From contig NZ_CP104970.1 in NCBI RefSeq assembly GCF_025452195.1, positions 372,001 through 436,000 on the forward strand: a DNA stretch of 64,000 bases. Reading direction: 5' to 3'. The translations under genes were made by a program, and so were the position numbers. Source of the DNA: Phyllobacterium zundukense (GTDB lineage Bacteria > Pseudomonadota > Alphaproteobacteria > Rhizobiales > Rhizobiaceae). Shown here piece after piece: positions 43,495 through 52,886 of this stretch (position 1 is its first letter; every line of letters begins with the position of its first letter). Below the pieces are notes generated by a model. The model was not told where the DNA came from and did no database searches. It worked only from the letters and a program-made list of their open reading frames with translations.

Positions 43495-44336
43495 TGGAGT
43501 ATCGCTCGACAACAGCAACTTTCCTCACCTATGTCGCAGCGATCATCGTCTTCCTGATTGTCCTCTTGCCATTCGTCTGGCTGGTCATCATGAGCATTTC
43601 GCCGGCCGAAACTCTTACACAAAAACCGCTCCGGTGGTGGCCCTCTGCAGTGGATCTGACCAATTATCATCAACTGCTCGACTATACCGGCGGCAAGGGA
43701 CGCGACTTCCTGTCCGCACTTTTCAACAGCCTTCGCGTCTCGGGCCTTGCCACCCTCTTGGCGCTCGCCGTGGCTATTCCCGCAGCTTGGGTAGTCTCGC
43801 GAGTAAAATCCATGGGTTGGTCTTTGAACGTCGTGGTGCTGCTCTACATGCTGCCACCCGTTGCGCTGGCCGTGCCCCTTTATATGGTGCTTGCCCGCAT
43901 CGGCCTTCTTAACTCGGTCTTTGGGCTTGCAGCGATTTACCTCGCGATCCTCGCCCCCTTCACGACATGGTTGATCAAGTCTGGCTTCGACGCCCTTCCC
44001 GGTGAGATCGAGAGTGCTGCGTCCATGGACGGCGCCCGGCTCGACCAGACGCTGCGACTGATCAGCATTCCTCTGATCGCGCCCATCATCTCGACCGCTG
44101 CGATATTCGCGCTGCTGCTGGCGTGGGACGAGTTCTTCTATGCATTGCTGTTCACGTCCGGGGTTCAAGCAAAGACGGTCACAGTTGCGATTGCAGAAAT
44201 TTCCGGTGGAAGAGAGACAAATTACGGGGTCATCGCCGCAGCTGGCGTCATCGCTGCCCTTCCACCGGTCTTCATCGGCCTCATCCTGCAAAGGGCCCTG
44301 ATCTCTGGGCTTACCCAGGGCGGAGTCAAGGGATGA
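43494..44336 (+). CDS. Carbohydrate ABC transporter permease (MalG/UgpE type)
   Basis: A 280-residue second permease. The N-terminal LLPFVWLVIMSISPAETL is the MalG-type opening with the periplasmic P. The EAA loop is FDALPGEIESAASMDGARLDQTLRLISIPLI, and the C-terminus has LILQRALISGLTQGGVKG. The start overlaps the previous stop by one base, so the two are coupled. The pair forms the channel of a sugar importer. Confidence 0.93.
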   Translation: MEYRSTTATFLTYVAAIIVFLIVLLPFVWLVIMSISPAETLTQKPLRWWPSAVDLTNYHQLLDYTGGKGRDFLSALFNSLRVSGLATLLALAVAIPAAWVVSRVKSMGWSLNVVVLLYMLPPVALAVPLYMVLARIGLLNSVFGLAAIYLAILAPFTTWLIKSGFDALPGEIESAASMDGARLDQTLRLISIPLIAPIISTAAIFALLLAWDEFFYALLFTSGVQAKTVTVAIAEISGGRETNYGVIAAAGVIAALPPVFIGLILQRALISGLTQGGVKG

Positions 44337-44376
44337 GCTCATACAGGAACAGTTACAGGCCGATTCGGGAGGATCA

Positions 44377-45441
44377 ATGGGAGCTCTAGAGATTAGTCAG
44401 ATCAAGAAGGCGTACGGACCTCTTCAGGTTCTCAAGGGCGTTGATATTGGCCTTGATGACGGGGGGTTCCTGGTTCTCCTCGGATCATCCGGATGCGGTA
44501 AGTCAACTCTCCTGAGCATCATCGCGGGCCTGGCCGAGCCGACCTCTGGTGACGTGCGTTTGGATGGAAGGTCTCTCGTCGGAATCCACCCCAAGGACCG
44601 GGATATCGCGATGGTGTTCCAGTCCTATGCCCTGTATCCGAACCTGTCGGTCGCGCGCAACATCGCGTTCCCGCTGGAGATGCGCAATGTTCCAAGGGCG
44701 GATCAGGAAAAGTCCGTTGCTGAGGTGGCAAAGCTTCTTCGGATCGAAAGCTTGCTCGAACGTAAGCCCGCCCAGTTGTCGGGTGGGCAACGCCAACGCG
44801 CCGCCATTGGTCGCGCATTGGTGAGAAAGCCAAAGCTCTTCTTGTTCGACGAGCCACTGTCTAATCTGGACGCGCGCCTGAGATCCGAAATGCGTCATGA
44901 GATCAAACGGCTCCATGGCATCCTCGGAACCACGGTCGTCTATGTGACGCATGATCAGGTCGAAGCCATGACACTGGCGACGCAACTGGTCCTGATGCAC
45001 GATGGCCAGGTGGAACAACAGGGCCACCCTTCGCAGATCTACGATCAGCCGAGAACGATGCGCGTCGCCGACTTCGTCGGATCGCCGCCGATGAATTTCA
45101 TTTCCGGCAAGGTCAAGAACGGCCGCTTCCGCAGTGACACCTGCCCGATCGAGTTTGATTACAACGGTCCTCACACCACCTCGGACATCGTCATAGGCAT
45201 CAGGCCCGAGGCTATCGGCGTCGCGACTCACGGCCAGACCTCCGGCATCGAAATCAACGCGAGTGTCAATCTGGTCGAACTAACCGGACCAGAGCAGCTC
45301 ATCTCGACGCGTGTCGGGGGGCAGGACCTGATTCTGACAGCGCCGGCGAATATCGAGGCCAGACCCGGAAAGGCCATCCGGCTCAGCGTTGCGCCCCAGA
45401 GCCTGCACTTCTTCCAGGCGTCCAATGGAAATCGCTTGTAG
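44377..45441 (+). CDS. Sugar ABC transporter ATP-binding protein (MalK/UgpC type)
   Basis: A 354-residue ABC ATPase. Walker A is GSSGCGKSTL, the Q loop is MVFQSYALYPNLSV, the signature is LSGGQRQRAAIGRAL, Walker B is LFLFDEPLSNLDARLR and the H loop is VTHDQVEAM. The C-terminal OB-type regulatory domain (IGIRPEAIGVATHG) marks the MalK/UgpC group. GGGAGGATCA precedes the ATG. It powers the two permeases upstream. Confidence 0.94.
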   Translation: MGALEISQIKKAYGPLQVLKGVDIGLDDGGFLVLLGSSGCGKSTLLSIIAGLAEPTSGDVRLDGRSLVGIHPKDRDIAMVFQSYALYPNLSVARNIAFPLEMRNVPRADQEKSVAEVAKLLRIESLLERKPAQLSGGQRQRAAIGRALVRKPKLFLFDEPLSNLDARLRSEMRHEIKRLHGILGTTVVYVTHDQVEAMTLATQLVLMHDGQVEQQGHPSQIYDQPRTMRVADFVGSPPMNFISGKVKNGRFRSDTCPIEFDYNGPHTTSDIVIGIRPEAIGVATHGQTSGIEINASVNLVELTGPEQLISTRVGGQDLILTAPANIEARPGKAIRLSVAPQSLHFFQASNGNRL

Positions 45442-45505
45442 TTCCCACACGGCGCCAGAACAGAAACGCCACTGCCAAGCTTGGCCGAAGGATTGAAAGC
45501 ACACC

Positions 45506-46432
45506 ATGCTGAAAACAATTTCTGTCATCGGCAACGTCGCGGCCGATATCGTCTCAAGAGCAGTTGACGAGTGGCCGGCACCCGGCATGGAGATACTGGT
45601 CGATTCCATCTGTTTCCGCACCGGCGGGGCAGCCGGAACGACGGCGGCGGTCTTGGCCTCCATGGGTGCGCCCGTCCAACTGCACGCGACGATCGGAGAC
45701 GACACTGTCGGACGCACAGTGAAGACCAGCCTAGCGCACGTCGGGGTTGATCTCCTGGGCCTTAAAGTCACCGAAGAGTTTCCGACGACGATCTCGCTGG
45801 CATTCGAATCCGACGCCAAAGACCGAAGCTTTATATCAGCGCGCGGCCACCTCGAGCATTTTTCGTTCGAAGATATCGATCCCTCGGCTTACCAGGCCGA
45901 TCTCGTGCTTCTGACGGGTTATTTCACGACGCCCGCTCTTCAAACCAGCACGCTGCGGCAACTCGGTCTGATCAAATCGTCCGGCTCTATGAGTTTCTTC
46001 GACCCGGGATCCGATCAGTTCGGCTGGTCTCCGGCGGTTTTGGCAGATTTGAGGTCTTATCTTGTGGTTGTCGACTGTTTCGTTCCCAATGCCCAGGAAC
46101 TGCTTGCGATCAGCGGGTGCAGCGATATCGACGACGCATTGGAACAGGTCAGCAAGCTTTGTGACGGCTGGCTGATCGCGAAGCTTGGCAAGGACGGGTG
46201 TGCGGGCATGGGTCCGAATGGAGAAACCTTCCGCCATTCGATCGAGCCGGTCCCGTCCGCGGATACGACGGGCGCCGGCGACAGTTTCAATGCCGGGCTT
46301 TTGTTTGGGCTGGCGAAGGGCATGGACTGGTCCGAGGCGGCCCGGTTGGGCAGCCGCGTTGCAACTGCCGTGCTAAGAAAACGGAAGGATGGGAGAATCC
46401 TGTCTCCGCAGGAAGCGCTTGATTTCATTTGA
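45506..46432 (+). CDS. PfkB family carbohydrate kinase (second copy)
   Basis: A 308-residue ribokinase-like kinase, paralogous to the kinase at 41512: both open with VIGNV.AD.V and share FxxGGxxGxxxxVLAxxGAPV, the ARGH(L/M) segment and the catalytic motif DTTGAGDSFNAG. The N-terminus has VIGNVAADIVSRAVDEWPAPG. It is the last gene of the rightward unit and converges with the HAD phosphatase gene 17 bp away. Having two related kinases in one operon suggests two phosphorylation steps or two related substrates. Confidence 0.9.
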   Translation: MLKTISVIGNVAADIVSRAVDEWPAPGMEILVDSICFRTGGAAGTTAAVLASMGAPVQLHATIGDDTVGRTVKTSLAHVGVDLLGLKVTEEFPTTISLAFESDAKDRSFISARGHLEHFSFEDIDPSAYQADLVLLTGYFTTPALQTSTLRQLGLIKSSGSMSFFDPGSDQFGWSPAVLADLRSYLVVVDCFVPNAQELLAISGCSDIDDALEQVSKLCDGWLIAKLGKDGCAGMGPNGETFRHSIEPVPSADTTGAGDSFNAGLLFGLAKGMDWSEAARLGSRVATAVLRKRKDGRILSPQEALDFI

Positions 46433-46449
46433 TCAGTCGTTCCGAAGCG

Positions 46450-47139
46450 TCAACTTTTACTATTCTGGGCGAGCCTAAGCTCCAAGCCGCCATCTTCAAG
46501 AACCGTGCAGGTGATCTCATTGAAGTTATTAATCCGTGGCTGATGCTTGATAAAAACACCTGTCGGTATCGAGGTCACTGCAATCACAACGGCGTGGGCA
46601 TTGATGCCGGCTTGTATCCCAGCCATAGCATCCTCGAAAATAACACACTCAGCCGCCGAGATGCCAAGCGCTGACGCAGCCTTGAGATATCCCTCTGGCG
46701 ACGGCTTCCCCGCCTCGACCATCTCTGCCGAAATGAGTACCTCCGGTATAGGAAGCCCTGCGGCGCGCATTCTGGCAACAGCCAGATTACGGGATGCCGA
46801 AGTCACGCAAGCCCAACTGTGAGCGGGCAGCCGCTTCAGAAGTGCGGCCGCGCCAGGGACCTCTAGGACGCCCTCAAGCTGCGTGACTTCCCGACGGAGA
46901 AAGTCTTCGGCTTCTTGAAGAACGTCGAGCTCCGGCGCGATTTCCGCTATTACATCAATGTCACGACGACCGTGAGCGAGCGCCAATACATCTTGGAGGC
47001 TTTTACCATTCTTGTTGCACCATTCTGCCCACAGTCTCTCAACCACGGCAGTGGAGTCGACAAGAGTCCCGTCCATATCGAAGAGGATCGCTTTGCATAG
47101 GAAGCTTTTAGTAAGCTGAGTACTGGGATGGCTATGCAA
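46450..47139 (-). CDS. HAD family sugar-phosphate phosphatase
   Basis: About 229 residues from the TTG at 47139, which has GGAGG six bases upstream; an ATG at 47226 would add 29 unlike-family residues. Motif I is ILFDMDGTLVDST, the motif II threonine/serine is in WACVTSASRNLAVARM, the Lys is in VEAGKPSPEGYL, and the acidic motif is CVIFEDAMAGIQAG. It matches the YfbT/YniC-like group that dephosphorylates sugar or polyol phosphates. It begins a leftward pair with the SIS gene. Confidence 0.85.
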   Translation of the reverse strand: MHSHPSTQLTKSFLCKAILFDMDGTLVDSTAVVERLWAEWCNKNGKSLQDVLALAHGRRDIDVIAEIAPELDVLQEAEDFLRREVTQLEGVLEVPGAAALLKRLPAHSWACVTSASRNLAVARMRAAGLPIPEVLISAEMVEAGKPSPEGYLKAASALGISAAECVIFEDAMAGIQAGINAHAVVIAVTSIPTGVFIKHQPRINNFNEITCTVLEDGGLELRLAQNSKS

Positions 47140-47303
47140 TTCTACCTCCGGCGTAAGGCGACTTTGTTGCGTAAAAGCTGCTGCTGTAGAGCGCGTATCT
47201 CGCTTTGGCTGCGCCGCCCAAGGCATTGGCCCTGGCGCTCATATCAGCGGATTATAGCGTTGCAAAGGATTTCATCTGCGCTCAAACCTGGCTTGCTCCT
47301 CGC

Positions 47304-48308
47304 CTACTCTACCCTCGTCACCTTTGCGATGTGCAGAGGCGTACCGACATTCGCCACATGCCTGCTGCCGAACTCCAACATGAAGCGCTGAAGAACCGGC
47401 AGCAAAAAGAAGATCGCCGTCATATCGGAACTCTCGGGCAGCCGTACGTTGACGGCATCTGGGATGAGATCGTCGCCTGACGTGTCGAATACAATGACGG
47501 GAGAGTTGCCTTTGCGGACGGCTTCTGCCAGCCCCGCGAAGCGCTCCCCGCCCAATTCAGAGGATCGAAGAAGGGTGACGCCGCGATCGGCTCCCAGCAT
47601 TTCGAGCGGGCCGTGCCGCATCTGGCCACCTTCGATGGAAAAGGATGGCAACCTTGAAAGCTCGGCGACGCCAAGCGCCAGTCCTTCGGCGAGACCGCGA
47701 AGTCTGCGCCCGGAAGTGATGACCGTGGACACATTACCGAAATGAGCGAGGGCATCGTCGAGCGAGACCGCGTGTGTCTGGGACAAAGCTGCAAGTGCCT
47801 GCGTCGCATCGACACCGAGCGCCGCCAGAACAGCCAGATGTTGTGCAAAGGCAATCGTGAAGCTGCGTGTCGCCGCGACCGCGATCTCCGAGCCACCGCA
47901 TCCAATCAGAGAGGGTACGCTTCTCGCAAGAGTGGAATTCTTCTCCATCGTCATGCCGAAACTATCGCGTCGTTCAACCGACTGGCTTAGCCACCTGACG
48001 GCTTCAGCACTTTCACCCGATTGTGAAGTTGCGATGACGGTTTTCCCCTTCAGGGGCCGCGCCGTATCCAGTTGCTCCGAAAAAGTCGCTGCCACAGCGT
48101 CGACCCCCAACGTCCTGTAAATGGGTTCGACAGTTCGGCCGACACAGTGAGAGCCTCCCATTCCGAGCAGGGTCAATTGCCCGGTCGCCTGGATCGAAGA
48201 CGCAATGTCCGCTGCAACGGTCTCTGCGGCCTTGAATGACGCAAGGGCATCGCCTTGTTGGCGCGCCATCTCAGATTCGATGGCCTCGCGCCCGGTCAGT
48301 TGATTCAT
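47304..48308 (-). CDS. SIS domain sugar isomerase/deglycase
   Basis: A 334-residue double-SIS protein of the GlmS-C/AgaS/FrlB type, from the ATG at 48308. The N-terminal domain has LTLLGMGGSHCVGRTVEPI and ATSQSGESAEAVRWLSQS, the sugar-phosphate-binding SQSGES loop. The second has SFSIEGGQMRHGPLEML with the catalytic Glu/His region. FrlB-like members cleave phosphorylated fructosamines and AgaS-like members deaminate amino-sugar phosphates. With two PfkB kinases and a HAD phosphatase nearby, phosphorylated amino-sugar or Amadori substrates are plausible. Confidence 0.88.
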   Translation of the reverse strand: MNQLTGREAIESEMARQQGDALASFKAAETVAADIASSIQATGQLTLLGMGGSHCVGRTVEPIYRTLGVDAVAATFSEQLDTARPLKGKTVIATSQSGESAEAVRWLSQSVERRDSFGMTMEKNSTLARSVPSLIGCGGSEIAVAATRSFTIAFAQHLAVLAALGVDATQALAALSQTHAVSLDDALAHFGNVSTVITSGRRLRGLAEGLALGVAELSRLPSFSIEGGQMRHGPLEMLGADRGVTLLRSSELGGERFAGLAEAVRKGNSPVIVFDTSGDDLIPDAVNVRLPESSDMTAIFFLLPVLQRFMLEFGSRHVANVGTPLHIAKVTRVE

Positions 48309-48479
48309 GGTGGTATCCTCACTAGAGATTTGGAGCACCGGCCGTTCAAGCCAGCAAGGCAAAGGTTGGAGATAGTCATTCTGGCGACCGGCTCGTCCTG
48401 CGGTGAGGGCTCGTCGGTGACAACATGCAGCCATGGACGCCGTTAGTTGCACAAGTGAAGCACGTCGCGGTGCGGAGTA

Positions 48480-48507
48480 GGCGGGGCGGACTTAGAGCCA
48501 CCCCGCC
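48480..48507. terminator. GC-rich stem-loop after the binding-protein gene
   Basis: GGCGGGG (48480-48486) pairs with CCCCGCC (48501-48507) across a 14-base loop, immediately after the leftward stop at 48514. No T-run follows. It probably stabilises or ends the binding-protein transcript. Confidence 0.5.
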
Positions 48508-48513
48508 ACAATT

Positions 48514-49746
48514 TTAGGGTTGGTACGAGCTAGCCGCCTCAGTAAGAGCCCCGGTCGGAGTGGCTTGATCGAAGAGGGCCTTCTGGATCGCCACCTGCAA
48601 AGCCAGGGACAGTTCCTGATATTTCACCGCCGCCGGCCGCGGATACATCAAAGGAAGCCCCACCTTTGCAGCGGCCACCATTTCCTGCTGGCCGTTAAGG
48701 ACGGCGGGGTCCTCGTAAGAACTCGCCCAGATCGGCAGGCTGAGCTTGGCGTATTTGTTTTGGGTCGCCTGCGAGGTCAGGAAGGTGATGTATTTCCAGG
48801 TTTCTTCCGGATGTTGGCTCGACTTGGTGATGCCAAGGCCCATCGAGCCATTGATCGCCGATGCGGTGCTGACGCCTTCAACACCTGGAGCAGCAACAAC
48901 GCCGACTTTCCCTGCGATCTTGCTCTGTTTCGGGTCGTTCGCGAGGTTGAACATGTAGGTCCAGTTGAGCGCAAAAGCGGCCTCTCCGTCTTGAAAAACA
49001 CGGCGGACGTCTTCTTCCAGATATTCGCGCGAATTCGGATTGGTCGTGCCATCCTTGATCGATGCAGCCATATAGTCCAGCGCCTTGAGGCCACCGTCCT
49101 TCTGGAAGACTGGCGCACCGTTTTCATCGAGAAATTTGCCGCCAAAGGCTGAAAGTATGGTGCCATAGTCGCAGATCACCGCTTCCGCCTGAGCCCAGCT
49201 CCAAGCGATCGGGTGCTGGACTATTCCCTTCTCCTTCATGACTTTGGCTTGGCTCATGAGCTCTGTCCACGTCTTGGGGGGAGCATCAAAGCCTGCTTTG
49301 GCCAACATTTCCTTGTTGTAAAACAGGTACTTCGTGTCGAGCACCCACGGCATGCCGTAACGGCGCTCTTTGTAGTCCACCGTGGTCCAGGCACCAGGAA
49401 GGACTCCTTTTTTCATCTCCGGCGTGATCCGATCGGTAACATCGACCAGAATATTGTTCGTTGCAAATTCGGCTGGCCAGATCACATCGAACAGAACTGC
49501 GTCATAGCCGTCGCCCGATCCCTGGCCGAGAACGATCTTGTCGTGAAGCCCCTCGTAGGGAACGAATTCCAGCTCGACCGAGATACCCGGGTTCTGCTTC
49601 TGGAATTCGTCCGTCATGTCCCGGACGGATTGCTCGTTGTAAGCGGCCTGCGCAATGAAGAGTGCTTTCAGCTTCACATCGGCTGCAAGCACTTGAGCGG
49701 TCATGACGCCGGTCAGCATCAGGGCCCACGCGAGTAGTCGTTTCAT
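48514..49746 (-). CDS. Sugar ABC transporter substrate-binding protein (extracellular family 1)
   Basis: A 410-residue periplasmic binding protein with the signal peptide MKRLLAWALMLTGVMTAQVLA. Family-1 features are DMTDEFQKQNPGISVELEFVPYEG, LFYNKEMLAKAGFDAPPKTWTEL and the later WSWAQAEAVICDY. Two palindromes 80-120 bp upstream of it have the same form as those before the rightward sugar unit, so it is the most likely binding protein of the permeases at 42.6-44.3 kb, which lack one. It lies apart from the second transporter's own binding protein at 52.9 kb. Confidence 0.93.
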   Translation of the reverse strand: MKRLLAWALMLTGVMTAQVLAADVKLKALFIAQAAYNEQSVRDMTDEFQKQNPGISVELEFVPYEGLHDKIVLGQGSGDGYDAVLFDVIWPAEFATNNILVDVTDRITPEMKKGVLPGAWTTVDYKERRYGMPWVLDTKYLFYNKEMLAKAGFDAPPKTWTELMSQAKVMKEKGIVQHPIAWSWAQAEAVICDYGTILSAFGGKFLDENGAPVFQKDGGLKALDYMAASIKDGTTNPNSREYLEEDVRRVFQDGEAAFALNWTYMFNLANDPKQSKIAGKVGVVAAPGVEGVSTASAINGSMGLGITKSSQHPEETWKYITFLTSQATQNKYAKLSLPIWASSYEDPAVLNGQQEMVAAAKVGLPLMYPRPAAVKYQELSLALQVAIQKALFDQATPTGALTEAASSYQP

Positions 49747-49825
49747 CGGATTGCTCCCCAGTTATTCGGCCGTGAGCGCGGGTGACTTGCCCACCGCCTA
49801 CCGTTTTTAACGGCTTCATCAGATA

Positions 49826-49870
49826 TGCACATCTCCGTGCAGTCAAGATATTTTTGCGCGATATCGCGCA
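49826..49870. promoter_or_regulatory. Two palindromic operators before the binding-protein gene
   Basis: TGCACATCTCCGTGCA (49826-49841) and the perfect palindrome TGCGCGATATCGCGCA (49855-49870) share the form TGCRC-N6-GYGCA with the pair at 40360-40405. Their centres are 29 bp apart. They lie 80-125 bp upstream of the leftward start at 49746. Confidence 0.6.
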
Positions 49871-50037
49871 TTGTGGATCTTGATTTAAGAAACTTCTGAA
49901 GTGGCTGAAAAATCGCGCGTATGAGCAGCTAGCGCCGCACAGCCGACACGTTGGCTTTACGGAAGGCGGACCGCTTGATGGACTGACGTGCACGAAGACG
50001 TGCAGAATCCGCATACGGAACCGGCAGCCATCCTGCT

Positions 50038-51051
50038 TCAGTTGACCCGCCGATCCTGTACGTCGAAGCGATGAACAAGGTCCGGCCGCATGTCCAAGCG
50101 GAGAATGTCGCCTGGTCTTGACTCTACATCACCGGACACGCGCACAACGACCAGACCGAGATCGGCAACATCAACGTAGACGTTGGTGTCGGCGCCGAGA
50201 TGTTCGACGTGGCTGACAGCGCCAGAGATAGGGCCATCATCCATGCGAATTGTCAGATGTTCGGGGCGGATCCCGACAAGGCTCGTGTCGCTCATTCCAA
50301 CCTTCGATCCGGGAAAGACGTTCATCTGCGGAGAGCCGATGAAGCGGGCAACGAATGTGTTTGCGGGGCGCTGGTAGAGTTCCATGGGCGATCCGATCTG
50401 TTCAATTTTCCCCTTGTTCATCACGACGATCTTATCAGCCAATGTCATGGCCTCGATCTGATCGTGCGTCACATAGACCATGGTCTTTCCCGTCTCCCGG
50501 TGGAGCTGCGCGATTTCGAGCCTTGTGTTGACGCGCAACGCCGCATCGAGGTTGGACAAGGGTTCGTCGAGGAGGAACAGCTGCGGCTCCCGCACGAGCG
50601 CGCGGCCGATTGCCACGCGCTGTCGCTGACCACCTGAGAGTTCCGACGGACGACGGTGGAGAAGCTCTTCGAGCGCGAGCATTTTTGCCGCCTTTTGGAC
50701 CTGCGCCTCGATGAAGGAGGCGGGCTTCTTCGCCTGCTTCAATCCCAGAGACAGATTGCCCCTGACGTTGAGATGCGGGTAAAGCGCATAGGACTGGAAC
50801 ACCATTGCGATATCGCGCTTCGAAGGTTCCACGTCGTTGACCCGCCTGCCAGCGATATCGATGTTGCCATTGGAGGCATGCTCAAGCCCCGCGATAATGC
50901 GAAGCAACGTAGACTTTCCGCATCCTGATGGCCCAACGAAGACGACGAACTCACCGGGCTTGATTTCCAGATTGATGTCGTCAAGAGCGTGAAAGTCACC
51001 GAAGGTCTTGTTCAAGCCCTCAATTTTGAGGGCAAATTCTGGTGCAGTCAT
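50038..51051 (-). CDS. Sugar ABC transporter ATP-binding protein (UgpC/MalK type)
   Basis: A 337-residue ABC ATPase, last gene of the second importer operon. Motifs are Walker A GPSGCGKSTL, LSGGQRQRVAIGRAL, Walker B LFLLDEPLSNLDAALR and VTHDQIEAM. The C-terminal regulatory domain contains VGIRPEHLTIRMDDG. The spacing from the preceding permease is 18 bp. It is a different subfamily copy from the ATPase at 44377. Confidence 0.94.
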   Translation of the reverse strand: MTAPEFALKIEGLNKTFGDFHALDDINLEIKPGEFVVFVGPSGCGKSTLLRIIAGLEHASNGNIDIAGRRVNDVEPSKRDIAMVFQSYALYPHLNVRGNLSLGLKQAKKPASFIEAQVQKAAKMLALEELLHRRPSELSGGQRQRVAIGRALVREPQLFLLDEPLSNLDAALRVNTRLEIAQLHRETGKTMVYVTHDQIEAMTLADKIVVMNKGKIEQIGSPMELYQRPANTFVARFIGSPQMNVFPGSKVGMSDTSLVGIRPEHLTIRMDDGPISGAVSHVEHLGADTNVYVDVADLGLVVVRVSGDVESRPGDILRLDMRPDLVHRFDVQDRRVN

Positions 51052-51069
51052 AACGGTACCTTTCGAACC

Positions 51070-51909
51070 CTACTTGACGGCGCCGGCCGTCAGGCCGCGC
51101 ACAAGCTGGCGAGAGAAGAGGAGATAGAGGATGAGGATCGGAACGATCGCGAGCGTCAAGGCCGCCAGCACCGCGTTCCAGTCAGTGACGAACTGGCCGA
51201 TGAACACCTGAGCGCCAAGGGTGATCGTCTTCGTCTGCTCGGCTGGAGCGAGGATGAGCGGAAACCAAAGGTCGTTCCAGATGGGTATCATCGTAAAAAC
51301 CGCGACCGTCGCGAGCGCCGGTCGCACTAGCGGCAGTACAAGCATGAAGAAGATCTTGTACTCCGACAGGCCGTCGATTCGACCTGCATCTTTCAGATCG
51401 GCAGAAATCTGCCTCATGAACTCAGTGAGTATGAAGACCGACAGCGGCAGCCCCTGTGCGGTGTAAACCAGGATCAGGGCGAGGAGGTTGTTCACGAGCC
51501 CGGCGCTCACCATCAGCTGCAAGATGGCTACGGTCCCGAGGCGGATCGGGATCATGATGCCGAGCGCGACGTACAGAGCGATAAGCCCATTGCCACGGAA
51601 CCGATATTCGGAAAGCGCGAAAGCGGCCATCGCGCCGAACGACAGGATCAGGGCGAGCGAAACCCCGGTCACAGTTGCCGAATTGATGAAGTAGGAGACA
51701 AAATCCCCGCGCGCGGAGATCGTCTCGAAGCCAATCAGAGAAAAGCTCTTCGCCGTCGGCGGCGTGAGCGGCTCGCTGAAGATCGCAGCGCGGCTCTTGA
51801 AGGCATTGATGACGATGACGGCGACAGGAAAGAGCGCAATAAGGGTATAACCGCCGAGCGCAACATGGGCACCGATCGTACGCATGAGGATTGATGGTGA
51901 TCGAGACAT
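51070..51909 (-). CDS. Carbohydrate ABC transporter permease (MalG type)
   Basis: A 279-residue permease with six hydrophobic segments, starting LGGYTLIALFPVAVIVINAFKSRAA. The EAA loop is LMRQISADLKDAGRIDGLSEYKIFFMLVLP-like, and the C-terminus is FSRQLVRGLTAGAVK. It overlaps the preceding permease stop by one base. Confidence 0.92.
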   Translation of the reverse strand: MSRSPSILMRTIGAHVALGGYTLIALFPVAVIVINAFKSRAAIFSEPLTPPTAKSFSLIGFETISARGDFVSYFINSATVTGVSLALILSFGAMAAFALSEYRFRGNGLIALYVALGIMIPIRLGTVAILQLMVSAGLVNNLLALILVYTAQGLPLSVFILTEFMRQISADLKDAGRIDGLSEYKIFFMLVLPLVRPALATVAVFTMIPIWNDLWFPLILAPAEQTKTITLGAQVFIGQFVTDWNAVLAALTLAIVPILILYLLFSRQLVRGLTAGAVK

Positions 51910-52841
51910 CAGAATTGGTACCTCTGCAAGCGGCGCTGCACGAAGAAGAGATAAGTGCAGACGCCGAACAGGATGAGCAGGAACATCATCGACGCGATCG
52001 TCGCCCCCATGTAGGTGTCACCCAGCTGGAGCTGGAACCCGAAGAAGGTGCGATAAAGGAAGGTGCCGAGCAGATCTGTGGAATAGTTCGGACCTGCCTG
52101 CGCACCCTGGCTGACATAGACCAAGTCAAACGCATTGAAGTTGCCGACGAAAGTCAGGATGGAGGCAATACCGATCGTGGGCAGGATCAACGGCAGCTTG
52201 ATCTTGAAGAACTGGCTCCACCCGGTAATGCCGTCGCATTCCGCCGCCTCGAGCACTTCATCAGGAATGGAAAGCAAGGCGGCATAGATAAGGATCATCG
52301 GCATGCCAACGAATTGCCAGACAGAAATGAGCGACAGCGCGATAAGCGCGCTGTCTTCCCGTCCGAGCCAAGGGGCGAAGAGCCAACCAAGGCCGATCGC
52401 TTTCAACATAGAGGGCGCGACACCCCAGAGAGGGGAAAGAATGAGCTTCCAGACAAAGCCAACGACGACGAAGGATAGGATTGTCGGAACGAAGATGGCG
52501 GTTCGGTAGAAGCGGGCCAGCCTGAGCTTCGGATTGGCAAGTAGCGCCGCCAAGGCGATACCGATCGGGTTCTGCAAAGCCATATGGATTACGAAGAACA
52601 CGAGGTTATTCGAAAGCGCGTTCCAGAAGCTTGTTGCCCAGGTCGGGTCAAATAGGAGCTTGCTGAAATTCTCAAACCCGACAAAGGCAAGTGTGCCGTC
52701 AACCCCGTTGTAGAGCGACTGCCGGAGCGTCAATGCTAGCGGGATCACCATGAGCGCCGTATAGACCGAAAGCGCTGGGGCGAGGAAAACCAGGATGTGC
52801 CATCGGGGCGATGGCCAACGGTTCAACTTTGCTGAAGACAT
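51909..52841 (-). CDS. Carbohydrate ABC transporter permease (MalF type)
   Basis: About 310 residues from the ATG at 52841. The first membrane segment is LVFLAPALSVYTALMVIPLAL, and the EAA loop is ALLSIPDEVLEAAECDGITGWSQ. It follows the binding-protein gene, with a strong inverted repeat between the two genes. Its partner permease overlaps it by one base. Confidence 0.92.
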   Translation of the reverse strand: MSSAKLNRWPSPRWHILVFLAPALSVYTALMVIPLALTLRQSLYNGVDGTLAFVGFENFSKLLFDPTWATSFWNALSNNLVFFVIHMALQNPIGIALAALLANPKLRLARFYRTAIFVPTILSFVVVGFVWKLILSPLWGVAPSMLKAIGLGWLFAPWLGREDSALIALSLISVWQFVGMPMILIYAALLSIPDEVLEAAECDGITGWSQFFKIKLPLILPTIGIASILTFVGNFNAFDLVYVSQGAQAGPNYSTDLLGTFLYRTFFGFQLQLGDTYMGATIASMMFLLILFGVCTYLFFVQRRLQRYQF

Positions 52842-52886
52842 AATGCGGACCCGTTCCGTTGCGTTGAGGATCACAAGAGGTCCAGC

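Noticed and set aside
43455..44342. Long leftward open frame opposite the permease at 43494
   Set aside because: It is highly charged, without motifs, and complementary to a clear membrane protein gene.
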